Source of the DNA: an uncultured Clostridia bacterium
GTDB lineage: Bacteria > Bacillota > Clostridia > TANB77 > CAG-508
DNA length: 59,624 bases
Direction of reading: 5' to 3'
Assembly (NCBI GenBank): GCA_934130025.1
Contig: CAKOXG010000003.1
Coordinates: forward strand, 1-59,624
In this document: piece by piece, positions 7,990-17,459 of the stretch
Numbering within the stretch: the stretch's first letter is position 1
Layout of the letters: every line of letters begins with the position of its first letter
Translations under genes and position numbers: made by a program
The notes under the pieces: generated by a model
Database searches by the model: none
The model's input: only the letters and a program-made list of their open reading frames with translations
Told to the model about the DNA's origin: nothing

Positions 7990-9846
7990 ATGAGAATTTT
8001 AAAAGACTTTAAAATGCCTAATATAAAATTTAAAAAGATAGAAATGAATGAAATACCAGATATAGAAAAAGTTAAAATTGACTATGACAAGGTTAAAGAG
8101 GCAGAAGAAAAGAAAAATAAAAAGGTTGGTCCATATCCTGCAACTAACTATAAAACTGTAAAAGAAATATTTGTGCATTCAATGCAGAATTATGCTGATA
8201 ACCAGCTTATACTTCAAAAACCAAATCATAAAGAACCATATAGAAGATACACATATAAAGAATTTGGAGAAGATGTTGTAGGTTTTGGATCAAAATTAAT
8301 AAAGATGCTTCCAAAAAATGCAAGAGTTGTTATTGTAAGTGAAACAACATATGACTGGTATGTTTCATATATGTCATTACTTTGTGGTGCTGGAATTGTT
8401 GTGCCAGTTGATAAAGAATTACCAGACAATGAATTAGAAAATGTAATAAATAGAGCAAAAGCAACAGCAGTAATTTATTCTGAAAGAAAAAAGGATTCCA
8501 TAAAAAAGATTGAAAACAATCTAGCAACAGTAAAATATCTTATTGAAATGGATTCGGAAGATCATATTGTGGATAAACATATGGGAATGAAATACTTAAT
8601 TGAAGAGGGAAAAGAAATTTGGAACTCTGGAGATACATCATATATAAATATACAAATTGACCCAGAAGAATTTAAGATGCTTATATTCACATCTGGGACA
8701 ACCTCTAAATCTAAAGGAGTAATGCTATGCAATAAAAATCTGGCAGCAAATATAAATGCTGTATCGGAATACGTAAGATTAAAAGAATCAGATATGCTGT
8801 TTTCTGTTTTGCCATTACACCACACATATGAATCTACAATAGGGTTCCTACTACCATTTGCTGTTGGTGCTTCTGTTGCAGTGTGTGAAGGATTGAGATA
8901 CATAGTTCCAAACTTACAAGAAGCAAAACCAACAGCTATGCTTGCTGTACCATTGCTTATAGAAAATTTATATAAAAAAATTAATGAAACAATAAAAAAG
9001 AGTAAAAAAGATGGTCTTGTCACATCAATGATTCATATTACAAATGTATTAAAAAATGTAAACATTGATATAAAAAGAAAGGTATTTAAGGAAATACTTG
9101 ATAATTTGGGAGGCAATATAAGAATAATTGTTTCGGCAGCAGCACCAATAGATGCAAAAATTGCAAAGTGGGTTGAAGATATAGGTATAAAATTTTTACA
9201 AGGCTATGGTCTTACAGAAACAGCTCCAATTGCAGCACTTACACCAGAATATGAAGCATCAAGATATGCTTCAACAGGGAAAGCTGTAAAAGATACTGAT
9301 ATTAAATTGCTAAATCCAAATGAAGCAGGAGAAGGAGAGCTATTAATAAAAGGCCCAACGGTAATGCTAGGATATTACGAAGACGATGAGGCAACAAAAG
9401 AAGTAATGAAGGATGGATATTTCTGTTCAGGAGATATTGGAAAAATTGATGAAGATGGCTACATATACGTTACAGGAAGAAGTAAAAATGTTATTGTAAC
9501 GCAAAATGGAAAAAATATATATCCAGAAGAAATTGAATTAATGCTGGGTGAGATACCAGAAATTCAAGAGTGCATGGTATATGGTAAAAAAGAATCAGAG
9601 GATGCTCATGATAAAGAACTTATTATAACAGCAAAGATAATACCTAATTATTCAAAAATAGAAGAATTACATGGCAAGGATTTATCGGATGATGAAATTT
9701 ATAAGATTATATGGAATAAGGTAAAAGAAAACAATAAAAAGCTTACATCTTATAAAGCCGTAAAGAAAATTGAAATAAAAAAAGATGAATTTAAGAAAAC
9801 TACTACAATGAAAATAAAGAGATTCGAAGAAATTAACAAAAAATAA
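7990..9846 (+). CDS. Long-chain fatty acid--CoA ligase (AMP-forming)
   Basis: Activates fatty acids to acyl-CoA using ATP. It is a 618-residue member of the ANL superfamily. The P-loop-like AMP-binding motif 'IFTSGTTSKSKGVMLCN' is near residue 232, A5 'QGYGLTETAP' near 405, A7 'GDIGKIDEDGYIYVTGR' near 490 and A8 'NIYPEEIE' near 515. A Lys- and Glu-rich stretch of about 55 residues precedes the catalytic fold. The partner is the TetR gene directly upstream, suggesting control by fatty-acid supply. The substrate chain length is not proven by sequence. The ribosome-binding site is weak (AGTGAGAAG). Confidence 0.9.
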   Translation: MRILKDFKMPNIKFKKIEMNEIPDIEKVKIDYDKVKEAEEKKNKKVGPYPATNYKTVKEIFVHSMQNYADNQLILQKPNHKEPYRRYTYKEFGEDVVGFGSKLIKMLPKNARVVIVSETTYDWYVSYMSLLCGAGIVVPVDKELPDNELENVINRAKATAVIYSERKKDSIKKIENNLATVKYLIEMDSEDHIVDKHMGMKYLIEEGKEIWNSGDTSYINIQIDPEEFKMLIFTSGTTSKSKGVMLCNKNLAANINAVSEYVRLKESDMLFSVLPLHHTYESTIGFLLPFAVGASVAVCEGLRYIVPNLQEAKPTAMLAVPLLIENLYKKINETIKKSKKDGLVTSMIHITNVLKNVNIDIKRKVFKEILDNLGGNIRIIVSAAAPIDAKIAKWVEDIGIKFLQGYGLTETAPIAALTPEYEASRYASTGKAVKDTDIKLLNPNEAGEGELLIKGPTVMLGYYEDDEATKEVMKDGYFCSGDIGKIDEDGYIYVTGRSKNVIVTQNGKNIYPEEIELMLGEIPEIQECMVYGKKESEDAHDKELIITAKIIPNYSKIEELHGKDLSDDEIYKIIWNKVKENNKKLTSYKAVKKIEIKKDEFKKTTTMKIKRFEEINKK

Positions 9847-9870
9847 TAAACAAAGTAATAATATTATTAG

Positions 9871-9911
9871 AAATGTTGCAGAAATATCCAATAAGATTCT
9901 GTAACATTTTT
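9871..9911 (+). terminator. Rho-independent terminator
   Basis: AAATGTTGCAGAA pairs with TTCTGTAACATTT (one G-T wobble) and runs into T5. It ends the TetR/acyl-CoA-ligase unit. Confidence 0.7.
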
Positions 9912-9958
9912 GTAATAAAAGTGTTATGAAAGTGTAACAAAAAAAGCTGCCGTAAGTA

Positions 9959-9987
9959 TTGTAATTTTTTGTTGAATAATATATAAT
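9959..9987 (+). promoter_or_regulatory. Putative sigma-A promoter
   Basis: TTGTAA at 9959-9964 and TATAAT at 9982-9987 with a 17-base spacer lie about 70 bases before the gene at 10056. Confidence 0.55.
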
Positions 9988-10055
9988 TAAAACATAAATT
10001 AGCAAATTGTGAACATAATAAGGGTGTGATACAGATGAAGAGGAGGAATTTTACA

Positions 10056-10991
10056 ATGTCTAAATCTGGCATAGTAAATGTAAGAATGGTAATAACCGAA
10101 GAGAAAATATTATCAAATATATCAAGAATACAAAAAATGATAGATCCAAACAGTAAAAAACAAATAATACAATTAGAAGATGATGCCTATTTTAAAGATT
10201 TAGTAGAATCTATTAAAACATATTTAATTGAATATCCTAAAAAGAAAAATTTCCCAGCAAGTGTATATAAAGCAGCATATGGATTAGTTGAATTTGCTAC
10301 AAATGAATTCGAAGAAAATACAAAGCAAATAGAAGATTTAATAAGACAAAGAGAAAAAAATATAAGTCTTGCTGCTGAATTAAAAGATGTGCTTTCAATC
10401 GTGTTAAATAAAGAAAATGGATGGAAAGAATCAATAAAAGATGTATCAGAAGATTTTTCAGAGGACATATTGGATACATTAGGCGTGCTTGGAAGATCAA
10501 AATCAGATAAATCACAGAATTATCAAGATGCGCTAAAACTCATAAATGCAAGAATTGCAAACCTCGAATCAAATCTTCACATCGAAATTGATATGGAAAG
10601 AATCGAAGATAGATCAAAAGCTTTGAGCTATATAGGTATTGAAGTGGCAGATGCTTTAAAATTGATTCCAACACCACAAGATTTATCTGAGATAGAAGAA
10701 ATACATGAAGAAGAAGCTGTTCAAACTAAACAAGAAGTGAAAGAGAAAAAGAAAAAACAGGCTGTTTCACCAATAATACAAACAGCAGATGAGTTTGAAC
10801 AAAATAATCAAACACAAGAAAATACAATGGTAGATGAAAATTATTATGAATCTACAAGAGTAAATGTAAAAACATCATTATGGCAAAGGTTTAAACAAAG
10901 TAAATTTGTTAGAACAATAAAATACATCATGAAAATAAAAATAGTTTTAGATGTTCCAGCTTTGCCAAGTGCTGATGATGAAAGAAGATAA
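10056..10991 (+). CDS. Unknown cytoplasmic helical protein, 311 residues
   Basis: No family was recognised. Residues 1-215 are predicted mostly helical and charged, with 'YPKKKNFPASVYKAAYGLVEF' as the most distinctive stretch. Residues 220-265 are a low-complexity Glu/Lys/Gln linker, and the end is basic ('LWQRFKQSKFVRTIKYIMKIK') before a short Pro/Asp tail. There is no signal peptide or clear membrane segment. Two ATG codons upstream (10026 and 10035) also open the frame, but AGGAGG at 10041-10046 with 9-base spacing points to 10056. It may share a transcript with the rubrerythrin gene 30 bases downstream, though no functional link is evident. Confidence 0.75.
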   Translation: MSKSGIVNVRMVITEEKILSNISRIQKMIDPNSKKQIIQLEDDAYFKDLVESIKTYLIEYPKKKNFPASVYKAAYGLVEFATNEFEENTKQIEDLIRQREKNISLAAELKDVLSIVLNKENGWKESIKDVSEDFSEDILDTLGVLGRSKSDKSQNYQDALKLINARIANLESNLHIEIDMERIEDRSKALSYIGIEVADALKLIPTPQDLSEIEEIHEEEAVQTKQEVKEKKKKQAVSPIIQTADEFEQNNQTQENTMVDENYYESTRVNVKTSLWQRFKQSKFVRTIKYIMKIKIVLDVPALPSADDERR

Positions 10992-11021
10992 TTGTTACTT
11001 ATAGTATAGGAGGCTAAGTAA

Positions 11022-11555
11022 ATGGAATTAAAAGGATCAAAAACAGAAAAGAATTTAATGGAAGCATTTGCAGGTGAATCACAAGCAAGAAATAAATATA
11101 CGTACTTTGCAAGTGTTGCTAAAAAAGAAGGATATGAACAAATTGCGGCTCTTTTCTTAGAAACAGCTGAAAATGAGAAAGAACATGCAAAAATACATTT
11201 TAAATATTTAAATGGAATTGGAGATACAAAAGCTAATTTAGCTTCTGCTGCAGCTGGAGAAAATTATGAATGGACAGATATGTATGACAGAATGGCTAAA
11301 GAAGCTGATGAAGAAGGATTTACAGAAATTGCTGCAAAATTTAGAGGAATTGCTGCAATAGAAAAAGAACATGAAGCAAGATATAGAAAACTATTAGAAA
11401 ATGTTGAAAATGGAGAAGTGTTCAAAAAAGGAAGTATTACTATTTGGAAATGCAGAAACTGCGGACATATAGTTGTAGGAACTGAAGCTCCAAAGGTATG
11501 CCCTGTGTGTGCACATCCACAATCTTTCTTTGAGGTCAAGGCAGAGAATTACTAA
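11022..11555 (+). CDS. rbr: Rubrerythrin
   Basis: Non-haem di-iron peroxidase that removes hydrogen peroxide in anaerobes. The ferritin-like four-helix domain carries the ExxH ligands ('AFAGESQARNKY', 'ETAENEKEHAKIH', 'AAIEKEHEARY'). The C-terminal rubredoxin-like domain has two CxxC knuckles ('CRNCGH', 'CPVCAH') for one iron. The length of 177 residues is typical for the short clostridial form. AGGAGG precedes the ATG. The presence of this gene supports an anaerobic lifestyle. Confidence 0.96.
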   Translation: MELKGSKTEKNLMEAFAGESQARNKYTYFASVAKKEGYEQIAALFLETAENEKEHAKIHFKYLNGIGDTKANLASAAAGENYEWTDMYDRMAKEADEEGFTEIAAKFRGIAAIEKEHEARYRKLLENVENGEVFKKGSITIWKCRNCGHIVVGTEAPKVCPVCAHPQSFFEVKAENY

Positions 11556-11560
11556 GGTGA

Positions 11561-11600
11561 TATTTAAGGCTACCAATAAAATTTGGTGGCCTTTAAATAT
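11561..11600 (+). terminator. Hairpin downstream of rubrerythrin
   Basis: TTTAAGGC and GCCTTTAAA pair around an inner ACCAA/TTGGT stem. The T-tract is broken by A residues, so this is a moderate terminator candidate. Confidence 0.5.
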
Positions 11601-11667
11601 TTATATAAATAAAAATAATACACTTATTTTAAGAAATTAAGATTAATATGCAAGGAGAAATTTTTAT

Positions 11668-12129
11668 ATGAAAAAGTCAAGAGGATTTGAAATTGCAAAG
11701 GGATTTGAAGATAAAAAAATAAATTTGCCAGAAAGAAAAACAAAATTTTCTGCAGGATACGATTTTGAAGCAGCAGAAGACTGCATTGTTCCTGCATATA
11801 AAGCAGGAATGAACCCAACACTTGTAAAAACAGGAATAAAGGCATATATGTTAGATGATGAAATGCTTTGTTTATATAATAGGAGCTCAAACCCAAAGAA
11901 AAAAGGGTTGGTTCTTTCAAATGGAGTTGGAATAGTTGATAAAGACTATTATGGAAATCCTGACAATGATGGTGCAATAATGTTTGCATTTTACAATATA
12001 AAAGATACCGACATAGAAATAAAAAAAGGAGATTGCATAGGCCAAGGAATATTCGAAAAATATCTTGTTGCAGACAATGATTCAGCAGAAGGTGAAAGAA
12101 TGGGTGGATTTGGATCAACAAATTCGTAA
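11668..12129 (+). CDS. dut: Deoxyuridine 5'-triphosphate nucleotidohydrolase (dUTPase)
   Basis: Hydrolyses dUTP to dUMP and pyrophosphate, preventing uracil incorporation and feeding dTMP synthesis. The trimeric dUTPase motifs appear in order: 'SAGYDFEAAED' (I), 'YNRSSNPKKKG' (II), 'GVGIVDKDYYGNPDNDG' (III), 'KKGDCIGQGIF' (IV) and the C-terminal 'ERMGGFGSTN' (V). At 153 residues it is full length. The N-terminal 20 residues before motif I are somewhat longer than in Bacillus enzymes. AAGGAG lies 10 bases before the ATG. Confidence 0.95.
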   Translation: MKKSRGFEIAKGFEDKKINLPERKTKFSAGYDFEAAEDCIVPAYKAGMNPTLVKTGIKAYMLDDEMLCLYNRSSNPKKKGLVLSNGVGIVDKDYYGNPDNDGAIMFAFYNIKDTDIEIKKGDCIGQGIFEKYLVADNDSAEGERMGGFGSTNS

Positions 12130-12135
12130 ATTTTA

Positions 12136-12164
12136 TTGACAAATACTTGGTTTTGAATTATAAT
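12136..12164 (+). promoter_or_regulatory. Consensus sigma-A promoter of the aspS-gatCAB T-box operon
   Basis: Perfect TTGACA (12136-12141) and perfect TATAAT (12159-12164) with a 17-base spacer lie 7 bases after the dut stop codon. Transcription should start near 12171. Confidence 0.85.
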
Positions 12165-12170
12165 AGCACA

Positions 12171-12393
12171 TATATTGATTGTGATGAAGATGACGAGCAA
12201 TTAAAAGTTACTAATAAGAGAATAAAGGTGATGCGCTGAGAGCCTTTTTAGAAGAACATAATTGAATAACACATCGGAGCAATAATTTTAATAGAATATA
12301 AAGTGGAAAATATAAAATATTTTCAAACTGGGTGGTACCGCGGAATTATTTCGTCCTAGTATATACAAAATTTGTATATATTAGGGCTTTTTT
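12171..12393 (+). ncRNA. T-box riboswitch leader upstream of aspS-gatCAB
   Basis: The leader contains the invariant T-box antiterminator segment 'GGGTGGTACCGCGG' at about 12330-12343, the stem I conserved block near 12225-12245, and a competing terminator at 12354-12393 (TATATACAAA / TTTGTATATA followed by T6). Uncharged tRNA binding should favour antitermination and switch on the operon. The probable specifier region is 'TTGAATAACACATCGG' near 12261-12276, where AAC (Asn) fits the job of the downstream genes. The specifier assignment is less certain than the T-box itself. Confidence 0.9.
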
Positions 12394-12420
12394 GATATAT
12401 ACAAAAATGGAGGCTAAAAT

Positions 12421-14178
12421 ATGAATGAATACAGAACAAAAAATTGTGGAGAACTAAGATTACAAGATGTAGGAAATGAAGTTAAAATTGCTGGTTTTGT
12501 AGAAACAATTAGAGATCTAGGCGGGCTAGTATTTTTGGATATTAGAGATATGTATGGAATAACACAGGTTGTAACATCAGCAGAGGATAAAGATGTTGAC
12601 TTTGTTTCACATATTCCAATAGAATCTTCTGTAAGCGTAAAAGGAATAGTAAAAAAGAGAGATCCAGAAACATACAATCCAAATATTGCCACTGGTGAAG
12701 TGGAAATTAAAATAGAAAATGTAAAAATACTTGGAAAACGTACTAAGAATCTTCCTTTTGAGGTGAATAAAGATCAAGATGTAAGAGAGGATTTAAGGCT
12801 TCAATATAGATTTTTAGATTTAAGAAGCAAAAAATTGCAAGATAATCTAAAGCTAAGAGCAAAAGTACTACAATTTTTGCGTGAGCAAATGGTTGAACAG
12901 GGATTTTTGGAAGTGCAAACACCAGTGCTTACAAGTTCATCTCCTGAAGGAGCGAGAGACTATTTAGTGCCAAGTAGAGTTCATCCTGGAAAGTTTTATG
13001 CACTACCACAGGCCCCACAACAATTCAAGCAATTGCTAATGGTATCTGGAATAGATAAATATTTCCAAATTGCACCATGCTTTAGAGATGAAGATGCAAG
13101 AGCCGATAGGGCACCAGGGGAGTTTTATCAATTAGATATGGAGATGTCATATGCTTCTCAAGAGGATGTTTTCAATGTAATGGAGCCTGTAATATACAAT
13201 ACTTTTAAGAGATTTTCAGATAAAAAAATATCACAATATCCATTTCCAAGAATTCCATATAAAGAAAGCATGATGAAATATGGAACTGATAAGCCAGATT
13301 TAAGAAATCCACTTGTTATAACAGATGTAACAGACCTATTTGAAGATGGAAGCCTAAGAGCATTCAAGGGAATGCAGGTAAGGATAATTGCAACATATGG
13401 TGTTGGAGATATGCCAAGGAGTTTCTTTGAGGGAATGACAGATTATGCCATGAAAGATTTAAAGGCTAAAGGATTAGCATGGCTCAGAGTAATGGATGAT
13501 ATGTCTTTCCAGGGGCCAATCGCAAAATTTATAAGTGATGAAAACAGAAAAGAAATGATTAAAAGAACAAACCTAAAACAAGGAGATTGCATATTCTTTG
13601 TAGCAGAAGCTCCTAAACTTGTAGATGAATTGGCTGGTGAAATTAGGGAAGAACTTGGAAAGAGATTAAATTTAATAGATGAAAATGTATTTAGTTTTTG
13701 TTGGATAGTAGATTTTCCTATGTATGAATTAGATGAACATGGAAAAATTGCATTTAATCATAATCCATTCTCAATGCCACAAGGTGGAATAGAAGCTTTA
13801 AATACAATGAGCCCATTGGATATACTTGCATACCAATACGATATTGTATGCAATGGAATTGAACTATCTTCTGGAGCTGTTAGAAATCACGATATAGATA
13901 TAATGGTTAAGGCATTTGAAATTGCAGGTTATACAAAAGAGCAGATGGAAGCTAAATTCCCAGCATTATATAATGCTTTCCAATATGGTGCACCTCCACA
14001 TGCTGGAATTGCACCAGGAATTGACAGAATGCTTATGCTTCTTACAAATGCAGATACAATAAGAGAAGTAATTGCATTCCCAATGAATAGCAAGGCTCAA
14101 GATTTAATGATGGGTGCACCAGGAAATGTTACAAAAGAACAGCTAGAGGAAGTTCATATAAAAATAGATATTAAATAA
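12421..14178 (+). CDS. aspS: Aspartyl-tRNA synthetase, bacterial type (probably non-discriminating)
   Basis: Class II synthetase of 585 residues with an N-terminal OB fold, motif 2 'FRDEDARADRAPGEFYQLD', the bacterial GAD insertion (about residues 285-410) and motif 3 'GIAPGIDRMLMLL'. It is cotranscribed with gatCAB and no asnS is visible here. It therefore probably also charges tRNA-Asn with aspartate for conversion to Asn-tRNA by GatCAB. That dual specificity is inferred from operon structure and the T-box, not from a diagnostic residue. AGGAGG-type ribosome-binding site (GGAGG) precedes the ATG. Confidence 0.96.
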   Translation: MNEYRTKNCGELRLQDVGNEVKIAGFVETIRDLGGLVFLDIRDMYGITQVVTSAEDKDVDFVSHIPIESSVSVKGIVKKRDPETYNPNIATGEVEIKIENVKILGKRTKNLPFEVNKDQDVREDLRLQYRFLDLRSKKLQDNLKLRAKVLQFLREQMVEQGFLEVQTPVLTSSSPEGARDYLVPSRVHPGKFYALPQAPQQFKQLLMVSGIDKYFQIAPCFRDEDARADRAPGEFYQLDMEMSYASQEDVFNVMEPVIYNTFKRFSDKKISQYPFPRIPYKESMMKYGTDKPDLRNPLVITDVTDLFEDGSLRAFKGMQVRIIATYGVGDMPRSFFEGMTDYAMKDLKAKGLAWLRVMDDMSFQGPIAKFISDENRKEMIKRTNLKQGDCIFFVAEAPKLVDELAGEIREELGKRLNLIDENVFSFCWIVDFPMYELDEHGKIAFNHNPFSMPQGGIEALNTMSPLDILAYQYDIVCNGIELSSGAVRNHDIDIMVKAFEIAGYTKEQMEAKFPALYNAFQYGAPPHAGIAPGIDRMLMLLTNADTIREVIAFPMNSKAQDLMMGAPGNVTKEQLEEVHIKIDIK

Positions 14179-14196
14179 TCGAAAGGAGATATTAGT

Positions 14197-14484
14197 ATGA
14201 AAGTTAGTAAGGAGGAATTACTTCATATTGTAAAGCTTGCAAATTTAAATATAAAAGATGATGAAATTGAAAACTATTTAAATAATTTGCAAGACATTCT
14301 AAATTTTGCTGATGTAGTAAACAAGGCACCGATTGAAGGATTAGAAGGCACGATAGGTGCAAATGAAAATTATAATGTATTTAGAAAAGATGAAATAAAA
14401 GTGTTTGATAATCACGAAGGACTTTTACAAAATGCTCCAGAACAAGAAAGAGGAATGTTTAAGATTCCAAAGGTAATAAATTAA
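14197..14484 (+). CDS. gatC: Aspartyl/glutamyl-tRNA amidotransferase subunit C
   Basis: Small 95-residue subunit that stabilises GatA and bridges GatA/GatB. It shows the typical pattern 'ELLHIVKLANLNIKDDEI', 'LNNLQDILNFADVVNKAP' and 'FRKDEIK'. AAAGGAG precedes the ATG. It starts 18 bases after aspS within the T-box operon. Confidence 0.94.
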   Translation: MKVSKEELLHIVKLANLNIKDDEIENYLNNLQDILNFADVVNKAPIEGLEGTIGANENYNVFRKDEIKVFDNHEGLLQNAPEQERGMFKIPKVIN

Positions 14485-14505
14485 AACTTAAAGGAGGTAA
14501 ATGTT

Positions 14506-15975
14506 ATGGAAATTACTGAACTTACAGTACATGAACTTGTTGAAAAAATGAAGAGTAAAGAATTAACAAGCGAAGAAATTACAAGAGCCTATGCAAAAAG
14601 AATTGATGAAAAAGAAAATGATATAAAAGCTTTTGTAACAATTAATAAAGAGGATGCTATTGAAAAAGCTAAGGAGATTGATAAAAAAATTGAAAAAGGA
14701 GAAATAAATTCAAAGTTTGCTGGAATTCCTATTGGACTAAAAGATAATTTGTGTACAAAAGGTGTAAAAACAACTTGCTCATCTAAAATGTTAGAGAATT
14801 TTATATCACCATATGATGCAACTGTTGTGGAAAAACTAAAAAACGAAGGAATAATAAGCCTAGGAAAATTGAATATGGATGAATTTGCAATGGGAGCATC
14901 TACAGAGTATTCTGCATTCCATCCAACACATAATCCTTGGAAACTGAAATGTGTACCAGGAGGATCTTCAGGAGGAAGTGCAGCAGCAGTTGCAAGCAAC
15001 GAAGTTCCATGGGCACTTGGATCAGACACAGGTGGATCAATACGCCAGCCTGCATCTTTCTGTGGAGTGGTTGGATTAAAACCAACCTATGGACTTGTAT
15101 CTAGATACGGAATTGTAGCATTTGCATCTTCATTAGATCAAATTGGTCCAATAACAAAAGATGTTACGGACTGTGCAATGTTATTAAACCTTATAGTTGG
15201 ACATGATGAAAAAGATACAACATCTTTAGATAGAGCAAAAGTTGACTATGAAAAATCTTTGAAAACAGATATTAAAGGATTAAAAATTGGTATTCCAAAA
15301 GAATATTTTGGAGAAGGAATAAACAAAGAAGTAAAAGATAAATTAATGGAAGCAGTACAAACATACAAGAATATGGGTGCAACTGTAGAAGAATTTTCAT
15401 TAGATATTGCTGAATATGCGTTGGCTACGTATTATATAATTGCCTGTGCAGAAGCAAGCTCAAATTTAGGAAGATTTGATGGAATTCGTTATGGATATAG
15501 AACAAAAAATTACACTAATTTGAAGGAATTGTTTAGAAATTCAAGAAGTGAAGGTTTTGGCTCAGAAGTAAAAAGAAGAATAATACTTGGAACTTATGTA
15601 TTATCTTCAGGTTATTATGATGCTTACTATAAAAAGGCATTAGCAGTACGTACACTTGTAAAAAAAGAATTCGACAAGGCATTTGAAAAATATGATGTAT
15701 TATTAACTCCAGCATCGCCAAATGTTGCATTTGAAATAGGAACAAAATCTAACAACCCATTAGAAATGTACTTAGCGGATATTTGTACAGTGCCTGTAAA
15801 TATTGCGGGGCTACCAGGAATATCAATACCATGCGGAGTGGATTCAGATAATATGCCAATAGGAATGCAGCTAATTGGAAATAGATTCTCAGAAGAAACT
15901 CTTATAAATGCAGCCTACGCATTTGAACAAAAAATTAAATTTAGAGAAAACCATAAACCAGAATTTAGAAAGTAA
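14506..15975 (+). CDS. gatA: Aspartyl/glutamyl-tRNA amidotransferase subunit A
   Basis: Glutaminase/amidase subunit that releases ammonia from glutamine for tRNA-dependent amidation. The amidase signature is clear: catalytic lysine in 'GIPIGLKDNLCTKG', the Gly/Ser-rich block 'GGSSGGSAAAVAS' and the catalytic serines in 'GSDTGGSIRQPASFCG'. Length is 489 residues, as expected. AAAGGAGG lies just before the ATG. It sits between gatC and gatB, the standard CAB order. Confidence 0.97.
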   Translation: MEITELTVHELVEKMKSKELTSEEITRAYAKRIDEKENDIKAFVTINKEDAIEKAKEIDKKIEKGEINSKFAGIPIGLKDNLCTKGVKTTCSSKMLENFISPYDATVVEKLKNEGIISLGKLNMDEFAMGASTEYSAFHPTHNPWKLKCVPGGSSGGSAAAVASNEVPWALGSDTGGSIRQPASFCGVVGLKPTYGLVSRYGIVAFASSLDQIGPITKDVTDCAMLLNLIVGHDEKDTTSLDRAKVDYEKSLKTDIKGLKIGIPKEYFGEGINKEVKDKLMEAVQTYKNMGATVEEFSLDIAEYALATYYIIACAEASSNLGRFDGIRYGYRTKNYTNLKELFRNSRSEGFGSEVKRRIILGTYVLSSGYYDAYYKKALAVRTLVKKEFDKAFEKYDVLLTPASPNVAFEIGTKSNNPLEMYLADICTVPVNIAGLPGISIPCGVDSDNMPIGMQLIGNRFSEETLINAAYAFEQKIKFRENHKPEFRK

Positions 15976-15990
15976 GGAGAGTGAAAAAAT

Positions 15991-17442
15991 ATGGCAAGAG
16001 AAGATTATGAGGTTGTTATAGGACTAGAGGTTCATGCAGAGCTTTCTACAAAAACAAAAATATTTTGTAGCTGTCCTACAGAATTTGGTGCAGAACCAAA
16101 TGCACACACGTGCCCAGTATGTATGGCAATGCCAGGAACGCTACCAGTGCTAAATGAAAAGGTGGTAGAATATGCAGTCAAGGCAGGCCTTGCAACAAAT
16201 TGTTCTATATCAAAGGATAGCAAAAATGATAGAAAAAATTATTTCTATCCAGATTTACCAAAATCTTATCAAATATCACAGTTTGATAAACCACTTTGTA
16301 ACCATGGATATATCGAAATAGAAGATGAAAATGGAGATAAAAAGAAAATAAGAATATTAAGAATTCATATAGAAGAAGATGCCGGAAAATTAAACCATAA
16401 TGAATTTGGTGGAGGAAGCTTAGTTGATTTAAATAGAGCAGGAGTTCCTTTAATTGAAATTGTTTCAGAGCCTGATATGCGCTCTGAAAAAGAAGTTGAC
16501 CAATATTTAAGAAAGCTAAAATCAACTTTGGAATATATAGAGGTTTCAGATTGTAAGATGCAGGAGGGTTCTTTAAGAGCGGATGTTAACGTTTCAGTAC
16601 ATAAACCTGGAACACCGTTAGGAACGCGTACAGAAATGAAGAACATGAACTCTTTTAAATCAATATCAAGGGCAATACAGTATGAAGTTTCAAGGCAAAT
16701 AGAAATACTAGAAGATGGAGGAAGCATAGAGCAGGAAACTCTAAGATGGGACGATGTTTCGGGAAGGACATTTTCAATGAGAGACAAAGAAGATGCCCAA
16801 GACTATAGATATTTTCCAGATCCAGATTTAGTTGCAATAAGATTATCTGACGAATATATAGAAGATATAAGAAAAAATTTACCTGAACTACCAGAGAGCA
16901 GAAAAACAAGATATATGGATGAATTCAAACTATCTGAAAAAGATGCAAAGGCAATTACAGCATCTAAATATTTATCAAATTTATTTGAAGATGCTGAAAA
17001 GATTTGTAAAAATGCAAAAGCAGTTGCAAATTGGATTTTATCGGATATTTCTCATACTTTAAATGAAGAAGAAATTGAGCCAGAACAAATTCCTTTCACA
17101 GGAAAAGAACTTGCCAAATTAGTTGAACTAATATCAAATGGAACAATAAGTTCAACAATTGGTAAGAAGGTATTAGAAAAGTTATTTGAATGTACTTCTG
17201 ATAATATGAAATCACCTGATGAAATAATTAAAGAAAATGGATGGATTCAAATTTCTGATGAAGGAGCTATAAAAGAAGTAGTGATAAAGGTACTAAACTC
17301 AAATCCACAATCTGTAGCAGATTATAAAGCGGGAAAAGAGAGGGCATTAACGTATCTTGTTGGACAAGCAATGCGCGAAACTAAGGGAAAAGCTAACCCT
17401 CAAATGCTTAATAAAATGCTTGTAGAGGAGCTAAAAGAATAA
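15991..17442 (+). CDS. gatB: Aspartyl/glutamyl-tRNA amidotransferase subunit B
   Basis: Kinase/amidotransferase subunit that phosphorylates the misacylated aspartyl or glutamyl residue and binds the tRNA. It begins with 'YEVVIGLEVHAELSTKTKIFCSC' and has the zinc-site 'CPVCMAMPGTLPVLN', 'RKNYFYPDLPKSYQIS' and the C-terminal helical YqeY-like tail. The length of 483 residues is typical. It is the last gene of the aspS-gatCAB operon; a terminator follows 18 bases after the stop. Confidence 0.97.
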   Translation: MAREDYEVVIGLEVHAELSTKTKIFCSCPTEFGAEPNAHTCPVCMAMPGTLPVLNEKVVEYAVKAGLATNCSISKDSKNDRKNYFYPDLPKSYQISQFDKPLCNHGYIEIEDENGDKKKIRILRIHIEEDAGKLNHNEFGGGSLVDLNRAGVPLIEIVSEPDMRSEKEVDQYLRKLKSTLEYIEVSDCKMQEGSLRADVNVSVHKPGTPLGTRTEMKNMNSFKSISRAIQYEVSRQIEILEDGGSIEQETLRWDDVSGRTFSMRDKEDAQDYRYFPDPDLVAIRLSDEYIEDIRKNLPELPESRKTRYMDEFKLSEKDAKAITASKYLSNLFEDAEKICKNAKAVANWILSDISHTLNEEEIEPEQIPFTGKELAKLVELISNGTISSTIGKKVLEKLFECTSDNMKSPDEIIKENGWIQISDEGAIKEVVIKVLNSNPQSVADYKAGKERALTYLVGQAMRETKGKANPQMLNKMLVEELKE

Positions 17443-17459
17443 TAATTTTGCTAGAAATT

